NCBI GenBank assembly: GCA_963833885.1
Contig: CAWHZU010000019.1
Coordinates: 62,001 to 126,000, forward strand
Length of the DNA: 64,000 nt
Origin: JASHPR01 sp963833885
GTDB lineage: Bacteria > Actinomycetota > Actinomycetes > Streptosporangiales > Streptosporangiaceae
Direction: 5' to 3'
Notes under the pieces: model-generated
What the model saw: only the letters and a program-made list of their open reading frames with translations
Told to the model about the DNA's origin: nothing
Databases searched by the model: none
In this document: positions 24,527-32,121 of the stretch, in pieces
Layout: every line of letters begins with the position of its first letter
How positions within the stretch are numbered: position 1 is the first letter of the stretch
Program-made: the position numbers and the translations under genes

Positions 24527-25957
24527 TCAGTCGGTTGCCGGCACGCCGCCCACGGTCACGTCGCTGCGCACCAGGTTGGTGATGTACTCCGCCGAGTTGG
24601 CCACCGTCGAGGTGGTCACGGTGAGGTCGGTGAGCGTGATCGTGCCCACCGGGTCGCTGGCGTCGGCCCCGAGGATCGACCAGACGCCCTCGCAATCAGA
24701 CACAGTCCAGTCGGTCAGGTTGATGTCGGTCAGGTCCGGCGGGAAGTCGCCGGTCTGGTCGTCGTACTGCGCGTCGATCAGCAGCACCGGCCCGCCGATC
24801 GTGCCCGCGGTGATCCGGTAGACGTTGGAGTTCAGCACGTAGCCGCCGCGCAGCGTGTTGGTCTTCACCCGGTGCCCGGCCTCCAGGTTCGCGCTGTTCA
24901 TGGTCAGGTCCCTGGCGTAGACGTTCTTCACGCCGCCGGTCATCTCGCTGCCGATCGTGATGCCGCCGTGCCCGTCGGCGAAGTTCGAGTTCTGGATCAC
25001 CAGGTTCTGGCATGGCACGTTGACCCGGCGCCCGTCCGCGTCGCGGCCGGACTTGATCGCGATGCAGTCGTCCCCGGTGTTGAACGTCACGTTGTCGATG
25101 ACCACGCCGTCGCACGACTCCGGGTCGCACCCGTCGGTGTTCGGCCCAGACGAGCTGATCGAAAGGCCCTCGATCGTGACGTTGCTGCACAGGTTCGGGT
25201 TCAGGTGCCAGAACGGGGAGTTCTCCACGGTGACACCCTCGAGCAGCACGGTGTCGGACGCGAACGGCTGGACCATCTGCGGCGGCAGGAAGTGCCCGGC
25301 GCCGAACACCCGCTGCGCGACCGGCACGTTGTCGTCGGCCATGGTCTCCAGCAGGTCGAAGTCGTTGGTCTCCAGGTCCTTCCAGTTCCACCAGTGGTTG
25401 TCGTCGGCCTGCCCGTTGAGCGTGCCCTGCCCGGTGACCGCGATGTTGCGCTGCCCGTAGGAGTAGATGAACGGCGAGTAGTTCATCAGCTCGATGCCCT
25501 GCCACCGGGTGAAAACCACCGGCAGGTAGGCGTTCGGGTCCTGGCTGAACAGGATCGTCGACCCTGCTTCCAGGTGCAGGTCGACGTTGCTGAGCAGGTG
25601 AATCGCGCCAGTGAAGAACGTGCCCGCCGGGACGATCACGTGGCCACCGCCCCACCGGTTGCAGGTGGCGATCGCGGCCTTGAATGCCGCGGTGCAGTCG
25701 GTCACGCCGTCCCCGACCGCGCCGAACCTGGTGATCGGGAAGTACCTGCTGGGGAACCGCGGGCGGCGCACGGATGCGACGATCCGGTCGGCGGCCGCGT
25801 CGGCCGGCAGCCAGGTCCGGCCCGTACGCCCCGTTAAGGCACTCCCTCTGGCCGTCGCCGCGCCCGCCGGGCCGGCCAGCAGCGGGATCGCGAGGGTGCT
25901 TGCGCCTGCGATCGCAGACAGCCGCAGCAGCGAGCGGCGGTCGATCTCATGGGACAT
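24527..25957 (-). CDS. Secreted polygalacturonase-type glycoside hydrolase, GH28
   Basis: 476 residues. Twin-arginine-like signal DRRSLLRLSAIAGASTLAIPLL. The parallel beta-helix carries the complete GH28 signature: NTDG (273-276), GDD (295-297), GHG (329-331) and RVKT (363-366), which hold the three catalytic aspartates and the His/Arg/Lys of the subsite. Family members hydrolyse alpha-1,4-galacturonan or rhamnogalacturonan; exo or endo action cannot be decided. ATG at 25957 is preceded by GGAGGT. The long leader upstream contains a strong hairpin and a candidate GntR operator. Confidence 0.93.
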   Translation of the reverse strand: MSHEIDRRSLLRLSAIAGASTLAIPLLAGPAGAATARGSALTGRTGRTWLPADAAADRIVASVRRPRFPSRYFPITRFGAVGDGVTDCTAAFKAAIATCNRWGGGHVIVPAGTFFTGAIHLLSNVDLHLEAGSTILFSQDPNAYLPVVFTRWQGIELMNYSPFIYSYGQRNIAVTGQGTLNGQADDNHWWNWKDLETNDFDLLETMADDNVPVAQRVFGAGHFLPPQMVQPFASDTVLLEGVTVENSPFWHLNPNLCSNVTIEGLSISSSGPNTDGCDPESCDGVVIDNVTFNTGDDCIAIKSGRDADGRRVNVPCQNLVIQNSNFADGHGGITIGSEMTGGVKNVYARDLTMNSANLEAGHRVKTNTLRGGYVLNSNVYRITAGTIGGPVLLIDAQYDDQTGDFPPDLTDINLTDWTVSDCEGVWSILGADASDPVGTITLTDLTVTTSTVANSAEYITNLVRSDVTVGGVPATD

Positions 25958-26096
25958 CTTCGTGCTACCTCCGATCGACGGGGCCAGGGGAATCCTGGTG
26001 GTGCCCGCCCGGGCGGCAGCATCGGCTGAGGGTGTTCGCCGGTGCCGCCTGGGCGGGAGCTTGCCGGTGCCGGTTGACGTCGTCCGCGGGATCGGG

Positions 26097-26135
26097 GGCG
26101 CACCCGGCCCTGGTGGGGGTAGGGCCGGGTGCGCC
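26097..26135 (-). promoter_or_regulatory. 15-bp perfect hairpin in the GH28 leader
   Basis: Arms GGCGCACCCGGCCCT and AGGGCCGGGTGCGCC enclose a nine-base G-rich loop. It sits downstream of the operator candidate and upstream of the GH28 coding start, the position expected for an attenuator; no T-run follows on the minus strand. Confidence 0.5.
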
Positions 26136-26161
26136 GTTGTCGCTGGTATGCGACGCTCATA

Positions 26162-26182
26162 TCTCATATATGACGTATGAGA
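26162..26182. promoter_or_regulatory. Candidate GntR operator upstream of GH28
   Basis: Perfect 7-bp arms TCTCATA and TATGAGA around TATGACG. The 11-bp string TATCTCATATA (26160-26170) recurs exactly at 31621-31631 in front of the gntR gene, inside another inverted repeat. Shared control by that regulator is inferred. Confidence 0.5.
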
Positions 26183-26240
26183 CGCTACAGCGGGCGGCCG
26201 GCCGCGTCAACGCTCCCGGCGAAAGCGCCGCAAAACGGTG

Positions 26241-26274
26241 CGGGGCGGGACGGCCGCACCGCCGTCCCGCCCCG
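26241..26274 (-). terminator. Intrinsic terminator of the second GH28 gene
   Basis: 13-bp perfect stem (CGGGGCGGGACGG with CCGTCCCGCCCCG), eight-base loop, and on the minus strand a CGTTTTG tail. It begins 15 bases after the stop of the GH28 gene at 26289. Confidence 0.65.
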
Positions 26275-26288
26275 TTGGGCTGCCCTGG

Positions 26289-27782
26289 CTACAGGCCCGG
26301 GTAGCTGGGGAAGCTGCAGGAGGGGACGCTCCCGCTGCCGGAGATGCTGGTTACCGTCACGTCGGTGCCGGACGGGGTGATGTTGGTGTCAAACTCGCCG
26401 ATGTCCGCGTACTCCGCGCTCGTGGTCGTGCTGTCCAGGTCGACGTTTTCCAGCGTCAGGCCCAGCGGGTTCGACGAGTCGAAGCCCTCGAGCACGGATT
26501 CGGCACCGGACACCGAGTCGACCGACTTGAGGCCGTCCACCACGATGCTGGTGAAGTCCGGCGTGGTCGAGCCGTTGCCGCTGGCGTAGAACGGGTTGAT
26601 GTCGATCAGGTCCTGCACGCCCGTCTCGCAGACGTCGTCGTAGGTGATGTCGCTGACCTTGCCTCCGTCGCTCGAGTCGGTCTTGATCCGGATCCCGTTG
26701 TTGCTGGTGCTCTCGTTTCCTGAGCTGTCGGTTCCCTGGATCGTGTCGTTTTCGATCAGGACGTTGCTGACGCCGAACTGTGTCTCGCTGCCGATCGAGA
26801 TTCCGTGCGTGCCGTAGAAGTGGCTGTTGGAGATCGTGATGCCCGACGCCGCGCTCGCGTTGGTCTTGATCGCGATGCCGTCGTCGCCATCCTGGATGTA
26901 GGAATCGTTGACCGTGACGTCGGTCGAGCTGTCCGGGTCGATGCCGTCGGTGTTCCGCGCGGTGGCCGGGGTCTTGATCCTGACCCCCCACACCGTGAGG
27001 CCGCTGCCGCTCTGGAAGTAGATGTGGAACAGCGGCGCGTTGATCAGGTCAATGTCGTAGACCGTGAGGTTGTTGAAGCCGTCGGACTCGATCAGCCGCG
27101 GATTGTTCTGCTGGTCGTCGTCGGTCTGCGCCTGCGACGACAGCGCCCACCAGGTGGTGCTGGTGCCCAGGATGTCCTGGTCGCCGCGGCCGTCGATCTC
27201 GCCCTGGGAGCCGTCGGAGCCCTGGGTCCCCATGATCCCGGCGTCCGAACCGGTGACGTTGATGAACGGCTTGCAGCCGTTTCCGGTGGACGCGGTCGTG
27301 CCGCAGGTCGCCTGGCCGGAGACCTGGTAGTTGGCGGGGTCACGCGAGGCGTACAGCGTCGCGCCGTCGTCGACCACGAGGGTGACGCTGGCCGGCAGGC
27401 TCAGCGGGCCGCTGAGGAACGCGTTGTCGCTGCCGCTCGGGGCGAGCACCACGGCCTCGCCCTTGCCGCTGCAGCTGTTGAGCGCGTCCTGGATCCTGGT
27501 GGTGTCCGGCGGCGAGGATTCGTCGCTGCTGCTGAACAGCTCGTCGCTGGTTTCGAGCTGCGCGTCCAGCGTCTCGCAGGTCGCCGGGATCGAGGGCTGG
27601 CTGACCGCGGCGGCGCCGGTGGCCAACGTTAGCGCGGCGGTGGCTTCGGCCGCCGGCACGTCCTGCGAGGCGAGGACCGATGGGGCGACGGCCGCCGCCA
27701 CCCCGGTGATGAGGGCGAGGGCGCCGAACGTGGCAGTCAGCGCCTTGGCATGCCCGGCTAATCCGGGCACTCGGAGTGTCAC
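26289..27782 (-). CDS. Secreted GH28-family pectinase-like protein
   Basis: 497 residues. GTG at 27782 has a perfect AGGAGGA site eight bases upstream; the open frame to 27944 is not needed. Sec-type signal (TATFGALALITGVAAAVAPSVLA). Beta-helix with GH28 motifs NTDG (277-280), GDD (299-301), THG (325-327, with G324 before it) and RIKT (365-368). The mature part is unusually rich in Asp, Ser, Thr and Gly, quite different from the neighbouring GH28 (low identity by eye), so it is a distinct subfamily and not a recent duplicate. Confidence 0.92.
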   Translation of the reverse strand: MTLRVPGLAGHAKALTATFGALALITGVAAAVAPSVLASQDVPAAEATAALTLATGAAAVSQPSIPATCETLDAQLETSDELFSSSDESSPPDTTRIQDALNSCSGKGEAVVLAPSGSDNAFLSGPLSLPASVTLVVDDGATLYASRDPANYQVSGQATCGTTASTGNGCKPFINVTGSDAGIMGTQGSDGSQGEIDGRGDQDILGTSTTWWALSSQAQTDDDQQNNPRLIESDGFNNLTVYDIDLINAPLFHIYFQSGSGLTVWGVRIKTPATARNTDGIDPDSSTDVTVNDSYIQDGDDGIAIKTNASAASGITISNSHFYGTHGISIGSETQFGVSNVLIENDTIQGTDSSGNESTSNNGIRIKTDSSDGGKVSDITYDDVCETGVQDLIDINPFYASGNGSTTPDFTSIVVDGLKSVDSVSGAESVLEGFDSSNPLGLTLENVDLDSTTTSAEYADIGEFDTNITPSGTDVTVTSISGSGSVPSCSFPSYPGL

Positions 27783-28184
27783 GGGTTGTTCCTCCTGGTG
27801 TGAGCGGGGGTTGGCCTGCGTGCGCGCAGCCGTCACTCTCAGCCGGTGCGCAGCGGATGGCGGCCGGGAGGCCCGCGCGCGACGCCACACCATCGGGATC
27901 TCATGGGCGTTCCTCCGGGCCGGGGCTGCGGGTGTGCAGGACATACCGCGTGCATCACCCTCACCCGGCCGCGCTGCGAACGCGCCACGGGATGAACCCC
28001 GCCGACATCCGGCGGGTCACGGTGTGCAGACTAGAGCGGCGGGCGGAACGCCCGCAATACCCGATTTACCCCCAGGGGGGTAGGGACCGGATCCGGGTGG
28101 GTGGTCCGGGATCTGGTTGGTGATCCGGCCGGATCAGGTCGGCGACCAAAGATCCGGGTGGGTGGTCAGGAACCGGGTCGGCGG
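27783..28184. other. Gap between GH28 and the dehydratase gene
   Basis: About 400 bases. Holds the promoter region of the GH28 gene (27783-28080) and a degenerate repeat block (28088-28210). No small gene is convincing; the sequence TTTACCCCCAGGGGGGTA at 28064-28081 is a short palindrome of unknown role. Confidence 0.5.
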
Positions 28185-28210
28185 TCAGGCCGGATCCGGG
28201 TCGGCGGTCG
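28088..28210. repeat. Degenerate repeat of GGATCCGGGTGGGTGGTC type
   Basis: About six imperfect units of roughly 18-22 bases (GATCCGGGTGGGTGGTC at 28090, GATCTGGTTGGTGATC, GATCCGGGTGGGTGGTC again at 28151, AACCGGGTCGGCGGTC, GATCCGGGTCGGCGGTC). The block runs into the 3' end of the dehydratase gene, where it encodes the last residues (ATADPDPA). Confidence 0.6.
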
Positions 28211-29942
28211 CGCCGGGCCTGGCCAGGAAGTCGAAGTCGCAGCCCTGGTCGGCCTGGCTGACGTGGTCGCTGAACAGCGCCCCGTAGCCCCGCTGGTATC
28301 TGGGCGCCGGCGGGTGCCACTGCTCGCGCCGCTTGGCCAGCTCGGCATCGGGGACCTCGAGCCGCAGCGACCTGGCCGCCACGTCGAGGGTCACCAGGTC
28401 GCCGGTGCGCACCAGGGCCAGCGGCCCGCCAGCGTAGGACTCCGGCGAGACGTGCAGCACGCAGGCTCCGTAGCTGGTCCCGCTCATCCGCGCGTCGGAG
28501 ATCCGGACCATGTCCCTGACTCCGTCGGCGAGCAGGTACTTGGGGATCGGCAGCATCCCGTACTCCGGCATGCCCGGGCCGCCGAGCGGCCCGGTGTTCC
28601 GCAGCACCAGTACCGAGTCGGGGGTGATCCGCAGCGAGGGGTCATCGATGTGCGCGGAGATCTGCTGGTAGCTGTCGAACACCACCGCGGGCCCGGTGTG
28701 CTTGAGCAGCCGGGGCTCCGCGGCGATGTGCTTGATGACCGCGCCGTCGGGTGCGAGGTTGCCGCGCAGCACTGCGACCCCGCCCTCGGCGGACAGCGCA
28801 TGGTCCGGGGCGCGGATGACGTCCTCGTTGTGCACGGTCGCGTTGCTCAGCGCAGCGCCGAGGGTGTCGCCGGTCACGGTCAGCCGGTCGGTGTGCAGCG
28901 CACCCGGCACGGTGGCGAGCTGGGCGAGCAGCGCGGGCAGGCCGCCCGCGTAGTAGAAGTCCTCCATCAGGTAGGCGCCGCTCGGCCTGATGTTCGCGAG
29001 CACCGGGACGCGCCGTGCGATCGCGTCGAAGTCGTCCAGGGTCAGCGACACCCCGCAGCGGCCGGCCATCGCGATCAGGTGGATCAGCGCGTTGGTCGAA
29101 CCGCCGAGCGCGAGCACCGTCGCGGCCGCGTCCTCAAATGCTTCGCGGGTCAGGATCTGATCCGGGGTGAGGTCCTCCCACGCCATCTCGACGATCCGGC
29201 GCCCGCTGGCCGCGGCCATCCGGTAGTGCCCCGAATCCACCGCCGGAATGGACGCGGCTCCCGGCAGGGTCATGCCGAGCGCCTCGGTGGCCGAGGTCAT
29301 CGTCGAGGCAGTGCCCATCGTCATGCAGTGCCCCGGCGAGCGGGCGATCCCGCACTCGAGCTCGGTCAGCTCGCACTCGCCTATCAGCCCGGCCCGGTAG
29401 TCGTCCCAGTACTTCCACAGATCGGTGCCGCTGCCGAGCGGCGTACCGCGGAAGTTGCCGCGCAGCATCGGCCCGGCGGGGACGTAGATCGCCGGGACGC
29501 CCGCGCTGGCCGCGCCCATCAGCAGCGCCGGGGTGGTCTTGTCGCAGCCGCCCATCAGCACCGCGCCGTCGACCGGGTAGGAGCGGAGCAGTTCCTCGGT
29601 CTCCATCGAAAGCAAGTTCCGGTAGAGCATGGCGGTCGGCTTCTGGAACGTCTCCGAGATCGTGCCGACGGGGAACTCGAACGGGAACCCGCCGGCCTCG
29701 AGCACCCCGCGCTTGACCTGTTCCGCGCGCTCCCGCAGGTGCATATGGCAGGGGTTGATCTCGTTCCACGTGTTCACGATCGCGATCACCGGCTTGCCGA
29801 GGTGCTCCTCGGCGAGGATGCCGAGCTGACGCATCCGCGACCGGTGGCTGAACGCGCGCATGCCGAGGTTGCCGAGCGACGCCTCGCTGCCGAACCAGCG
29901 GTAGCTGCGAAGCTCCTGCGGCGTCTTGCGGCCCTTCGTCAT
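28185..29942 (-). CDS. IlvD/Edd-family sugar-acid dehydratase
   Basis: 585 residues. Iron-sulfur ligands expected for the family are at Cys65 (NPCH), Cys133 (GGCDKT) and Cys206 (SPGHCMTMGTAST). The NTWNEINPCHMHLRERAEQVKRGVLEAGGFPFEFP stretch is typical of pentonate/hexonate dehydratases (arabonate, xylonate or galactonate type) rather than of branched-chain IlvD. ATG at 29942 overlaps the stop of the DHDPS-family gene (ATGA), so the two act in consecutive steps: sugar acid to 2-keto-3-deoxy acid. The exact sugar acid is not readable. Confidence 0.9.
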   Translation of the reverse strand: MTKGRKTPQELRSYRWFGSEASLGNLGMRAFSHRSRMRQLGILAEEHLGKPVIAIVNTWNEINPCHMHLRERAEQVKRGVLEAGGFPFEFPVGTISETFQKPTAMLYRNLLSMETEELLRSYPVDGAVLMGGCDKTTPALLMGAASAGVPAIYVPAGPMLRGNFRGTPLGSGTDLWKYWDDYRAGLIGECELTELECGIARSPGHCMTMGTASTMTSATEALGMTLPGAASIPAVDSGHYRMAAASGRRIVEMAWEDLTPDQILTREAFEDAAATVLALGGSTNALIHLIAMAGRCGVSLTLDDFDAIARRVPVLANIRPSGAYLMEDFYYAGGLPALLAQLATVPGALHTDRLTVTGDTLGAALSNATVHNEDVIRAPDHALSAEGGVAVLRGNLAPDGAVIKHIAAEPRLLKHTGPAVVFDSYQQISAHIDDPSLRITPDSVLVLRNTGPLGGPGMPEYGMLPIPKYLLADGVRDMVRISDARMSGTSYGACVLHVSPESYAGGPLALVRTGDLVTLDVAARSLRLEVPDAELAKRREQWHPPAPRYQRGYGALFSDHVSQADQGCDFDFLARPGATADPDPA

Positions 29943-30883
29943 GCCGGTTCTCCCGCCGGCGGCACGTTCCAGGACGCGACGATCTCCGCCACCCGGGCGC
30001 GGGCCGAATCGCTCAGCAGCCTGCTGGGCGGGCGGACCGTCCTGCCGCACACGCCGATCTGTGCCAGCGCCTCCTTGACCACGCTGACGTTGTCGGCCGA
30101 CGACTCGGCCCCGCGCAGCTCCTCGAACGGCCTGATCGCGTCCCAGATGGTCATCGCCGCCGCGTAGTCCCCGCCGCGCAGCGCGTCCAGCATCGCCGCC
30201 GGGATCGCCGGGGCCACATTGACCAGGCCCGAGGTAAAGCCCCTGGCCCCGGCCGGCCACAGGCCCGGCGCGGTGAGCTCGGCGAGCCCGGCCAGCCAGG
30301 TGAACCTGCCCTCGCCCGCGTCCCTGGCCGCAGCGGCGAAGCTGACCGGGTCACGCACCCCGTACTTGACGCCGATCACGTTCGGGCAGTTCTCGCCCAG
30401 CTCGCGGATCAGCGGGCCGTCGAACCGGGTATCGCGGATGTACAGCACGACCCCGGTGTCCGGGATCGCCCGCGCGATCGCCTGGTGATAGGCCAGCCAG
30501 CCCTCGCCGGATATGTACGGGTGCACGGGCTGGTGGATCATCACCATGCTCGCCCCGGCCGTGGCCGCATGCCGTGCCGCGGCGATCGCGGTGGCGACGT
30601 CAAGCCCCACCCCGACCATGATCTCGGCATTGCCCGCGGCCGCCTTGATCGCCGACTCGGTGACCTGCCGGGCCTCGTCCTGAGCCAGCGAGTAGAACTC
30701 ACCGGTGTTGCCGTTCGCGGTCAGCACCGTGACCCCGCCGTCGACCAGCCGCCTGACCACCCGGGCGTGCGCGTCCCAGTCGACGTCGCCGACCTCGTCG
30801 AACGGGGTCACCGGTATCGCGACCACGGTCGCGAGCGCGCTCCTCAGCCGGTCGGCAGCGGCATGATCAAGACTCACGGGCAT
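29939..30883 (-). CDS. DHDPS/NAL-family 2-keto-3-deoxy acid dehydratase or aldolase
   Basis: 314 residues, (beta/alpha)8 class I enzyme. Schiff-base Lys173 in IGVKYG and the conserved Tyr148 in VVLYIRDT are present; the TANGNTGEFYSL loop replaces the GTTGE of true DapA and fits the 5-keto-4-deoxy-glucarate/2-keto-3-deoxy-pentonate dehydratase branch. ATG at 30883 follows AGGAAAGG and overlaps the gntR stop by 17 bases. Product would be 2-oxoglutarate semialdehyde if a dehydratase; no semialdehyde dehydrogenase gene is in the window. Confidence 0.88.
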   Translation of the reverse strand: MPVSLDHAAADRLRSALATVVAIPVTPFDEVGDVDWDAHARVVRRLVDGGVTVLTANGNTGEFYSLAQDEARQVTESAIKAAAGNAEIMVGVGLDVATAIAAARHAATAGASMVMIHQPVHPYISGEGWLAYHQAIARAIPDTGVVLYIRDTRFDGPLIRELGENCPNVIGVKYGVRDPVSFAAAARDAGEGRFTWLAGLAELTAPGLWPAGARGFTSGLVNVAPAIPAAMLDALRGGDYAAAMTIWDAIRPFEELRGAESSADNVSVVKEALAQIGVCGRTVRPPSRLLSDSARARVAEIVASWNVPPAGEPA

Positions 30884-31571
30884 CGCCCTTTCCTGGTAGC
30901 TGACGTTCCGCAAAGCTTGCGATGTGCGCGGCGAGCAGCTCGCCGGCCCGATCGGCTTCACCCGCTGCTGCGGCGGCAAGGATCGTGCGGTGCTCGCCCG
31001 CCTCCTGCTGCCACGACGGCTGCTGCTGCCACGCGGCCGCCGATATCAGCGCCGTCTGGTCCCGCAGGTCGTCAAGGGCCGCGACCAGCAGTGGGTTGCC
31101 GCACTCCTGGTACAGGGCGCGGTGGAACTCGCGGTTGGCCAGGCTCCGCTCGGCTTCGTCGGACGAGGCGTCGGCGCGATCGAGCGCCTGCCCGGCGGCG
31201 CCGGTATCGCCGCCGCGTGCGGCGGCACGGCGCACAGCCTCGGGCTCGAGCAGCAACCGCAGGTCGTAGATCGCGTGCGCGGTCTCGGGGTCGATCACCC
31301 GCACGGCCGCGCCGCGGTACGGGCTCATCGTGACCAGGCCGGCACCGGCGAGGGTCTTGAGCGCTTCCCGCACGGGCGTCTTGGAGACGCCGAGTTGCTG
31401 CGCAAGCTCCGCCTCGACCAGGCTCTGGCCCGGCCGGAGCTCCCCGGCCAGGATCGCGTGCTTGATCGCTTCGAGCACGGCCGCGGTGCGCAGCGGAATC
31501 GCGCCGATCGAACCGCTGAGGAATGCCCCGCCCGACGGAGCAACGATGCTGTCCATGACCGTTTGTAGCAT
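30867..31571 (-). CDS. GntR-family regulator with FCD domain
   Basis: 234 residues. Winged helix LRPGQSLVEAELAQQLGVSKTPVREALKTLAGAGLVTMSPYRGAAVRVID (residues ~40-90), then an all-helical FCD effector domain ending in AGEHRTILAAAAAGEADRAGELLAAHIASF with the usual metal-ligand His residues. FCD regulators respond to sugar acids and other carboxylates. It leads the operon with the DHDPS and dehydratase genes and has an inverted repeat 48 bases upstream, so autoregulation plus control of the sugar-acid genes is likely. Start may be the ATG at 31571 or 31556. Confidence 0.92.
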   Translation of the reverse strand: MLQTVMDSIVAPSGGAFLSGSIGAIPLRTAAVLEAIKHAILAGELRPGQSLVEAELAQQLGVSKTPVREALKTLAGAGLVTMSPYRGAAVRVIDPETAHAIYDLRLLLEPEAVRRAAARGGDTGAAGQALDRADASSDEAERSLANREFHRALYQECGNPLLVAALDDLRDQTALISAAAWQQQPSWQQEAGEHRTILAAAAAGEADRAGELLAAHIASFAERQLPGKGDARES

Positions 31572-31618
31572 TCCTCCCGCTCGGCCGCCCAGTCTTGCGC
31601 CACGGCAACCTCATGTAT

Positions 31619-31633
31619 CGTATCTCATATACG
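31619..31633. promoter_or_regulatory. Inverted repeat CGTATCTCATATACG upstream of gntR
   Basis: Perfect 5-bp arms around CTCAT, 48 bases before the gntR start. TATCTCATATA inside it is identical to the element at 26160-26170 in front of GH28. Probably the operator of the FCD regulator. Confidence 0.6.
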
Positions 31634-32023
31634 AATTACGGTAGTACCCCCTCGGCCAGGCTGCCATGGCCGCTAACATGCCCGAATCCATTGGGTACTG
31701 GTAATGAGGAATGCTCGCCCCTATTATCCAGCCATGGGACCCCGCATCCCGCGCAGACGTAAGCCTGTACGGAAAGATCGTGATGAACAGGGCGTTTCTC
31801 CACCAGGGGACGTAAAAACGCTCAACCCCGTCCAAGATGGTGCGCACGACTCCTTATTGAGCGGGCGCAAGACCCGTCAACGCGGCGGGTCGGCATCCGG
31901 AGTGACGCACCGCAGCCCGTCCCCGGACGACATGCTGCTGCCCTGTTGCGGACGGCCTCTGTCGGAGGTCGCCGGCCGGGACCAGGTCACCACCGACCCC
32001 GCGCAGGTCACCTGCCAGGGTTA

Positions 32024-32050
32024 GCCAGCAAGGGCGCAGCCCTTGCTGGC
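32024..32050. terminator. 12-bp perfect hairpin with three-base loop
   Basis: GCCAGCAAGGGC, loop GCA, GCCCTTGCTGGC. It lies about 70 bases beyond the stop of the oxidoreductase gene. No T-run on either strand; terminator or other RNA structure. Confidence 0.4.
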
Positions 32051-32063
32051 AAGGACTTGCTCT

Positions 32064-32113
32064 AACCCCAGCGTGGTGGGGTTTTGGGGGGCATGTGGGG
32101 GGCGGAGCCCCCC
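32064..32113. terminator. Two adjacent hairpins after the oxidoreductase gene
   Basis: 32064-32083 pairs AACCCCA with TGGGGTT and runs into TTTT on the plus strand. 32097-32113 pairs GGGGGG with CCCCCC around CGGAG and lies nine bases beyond the minus-strand stop at 32122. Together they look like a bidirectional termination zone. Confidence 0.5.
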
Positions 32114-32121
32114 GCAGTGCG

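Larger units (their letters stand above)
25958..26288 (-). other. Leader region between the two GH28 genes
   Basis: 331 bases without a convincing ORF. On the minus strand it contains, in order, the terminator of the upstream GH28 gene (26241-26274), a palindromic operator candidate (26162-26182), a 15-bp perfect hairpin (26097-26135) and then about 140 bases of leader before the ATG at 25957. Confidence 0.7.
31572..32121. other. 550-base gap, operator plus hairpin cluster
   Basis: From the gntR side it holds an operator (31619-31633), then about 390 bases without a supported gene (short ORFs here have poor codon bias), then three hairpins between 32024 and 32113 that lie downstream of the oxidoreductase gene. 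Confidence 0.6.

Noticed and set aside
28101..30167. Long plus-strand open frame (688 codons)
   Set aside because: Antisense to the dehydratase and DHDPS-family genes, with shadow-type composition.
31611..31847. Minus-strand ORF of 78 residues upstream of gntR
   Set aside because: Poor codon bias, no ribosome site, overlaps the operator; no family resemblance.
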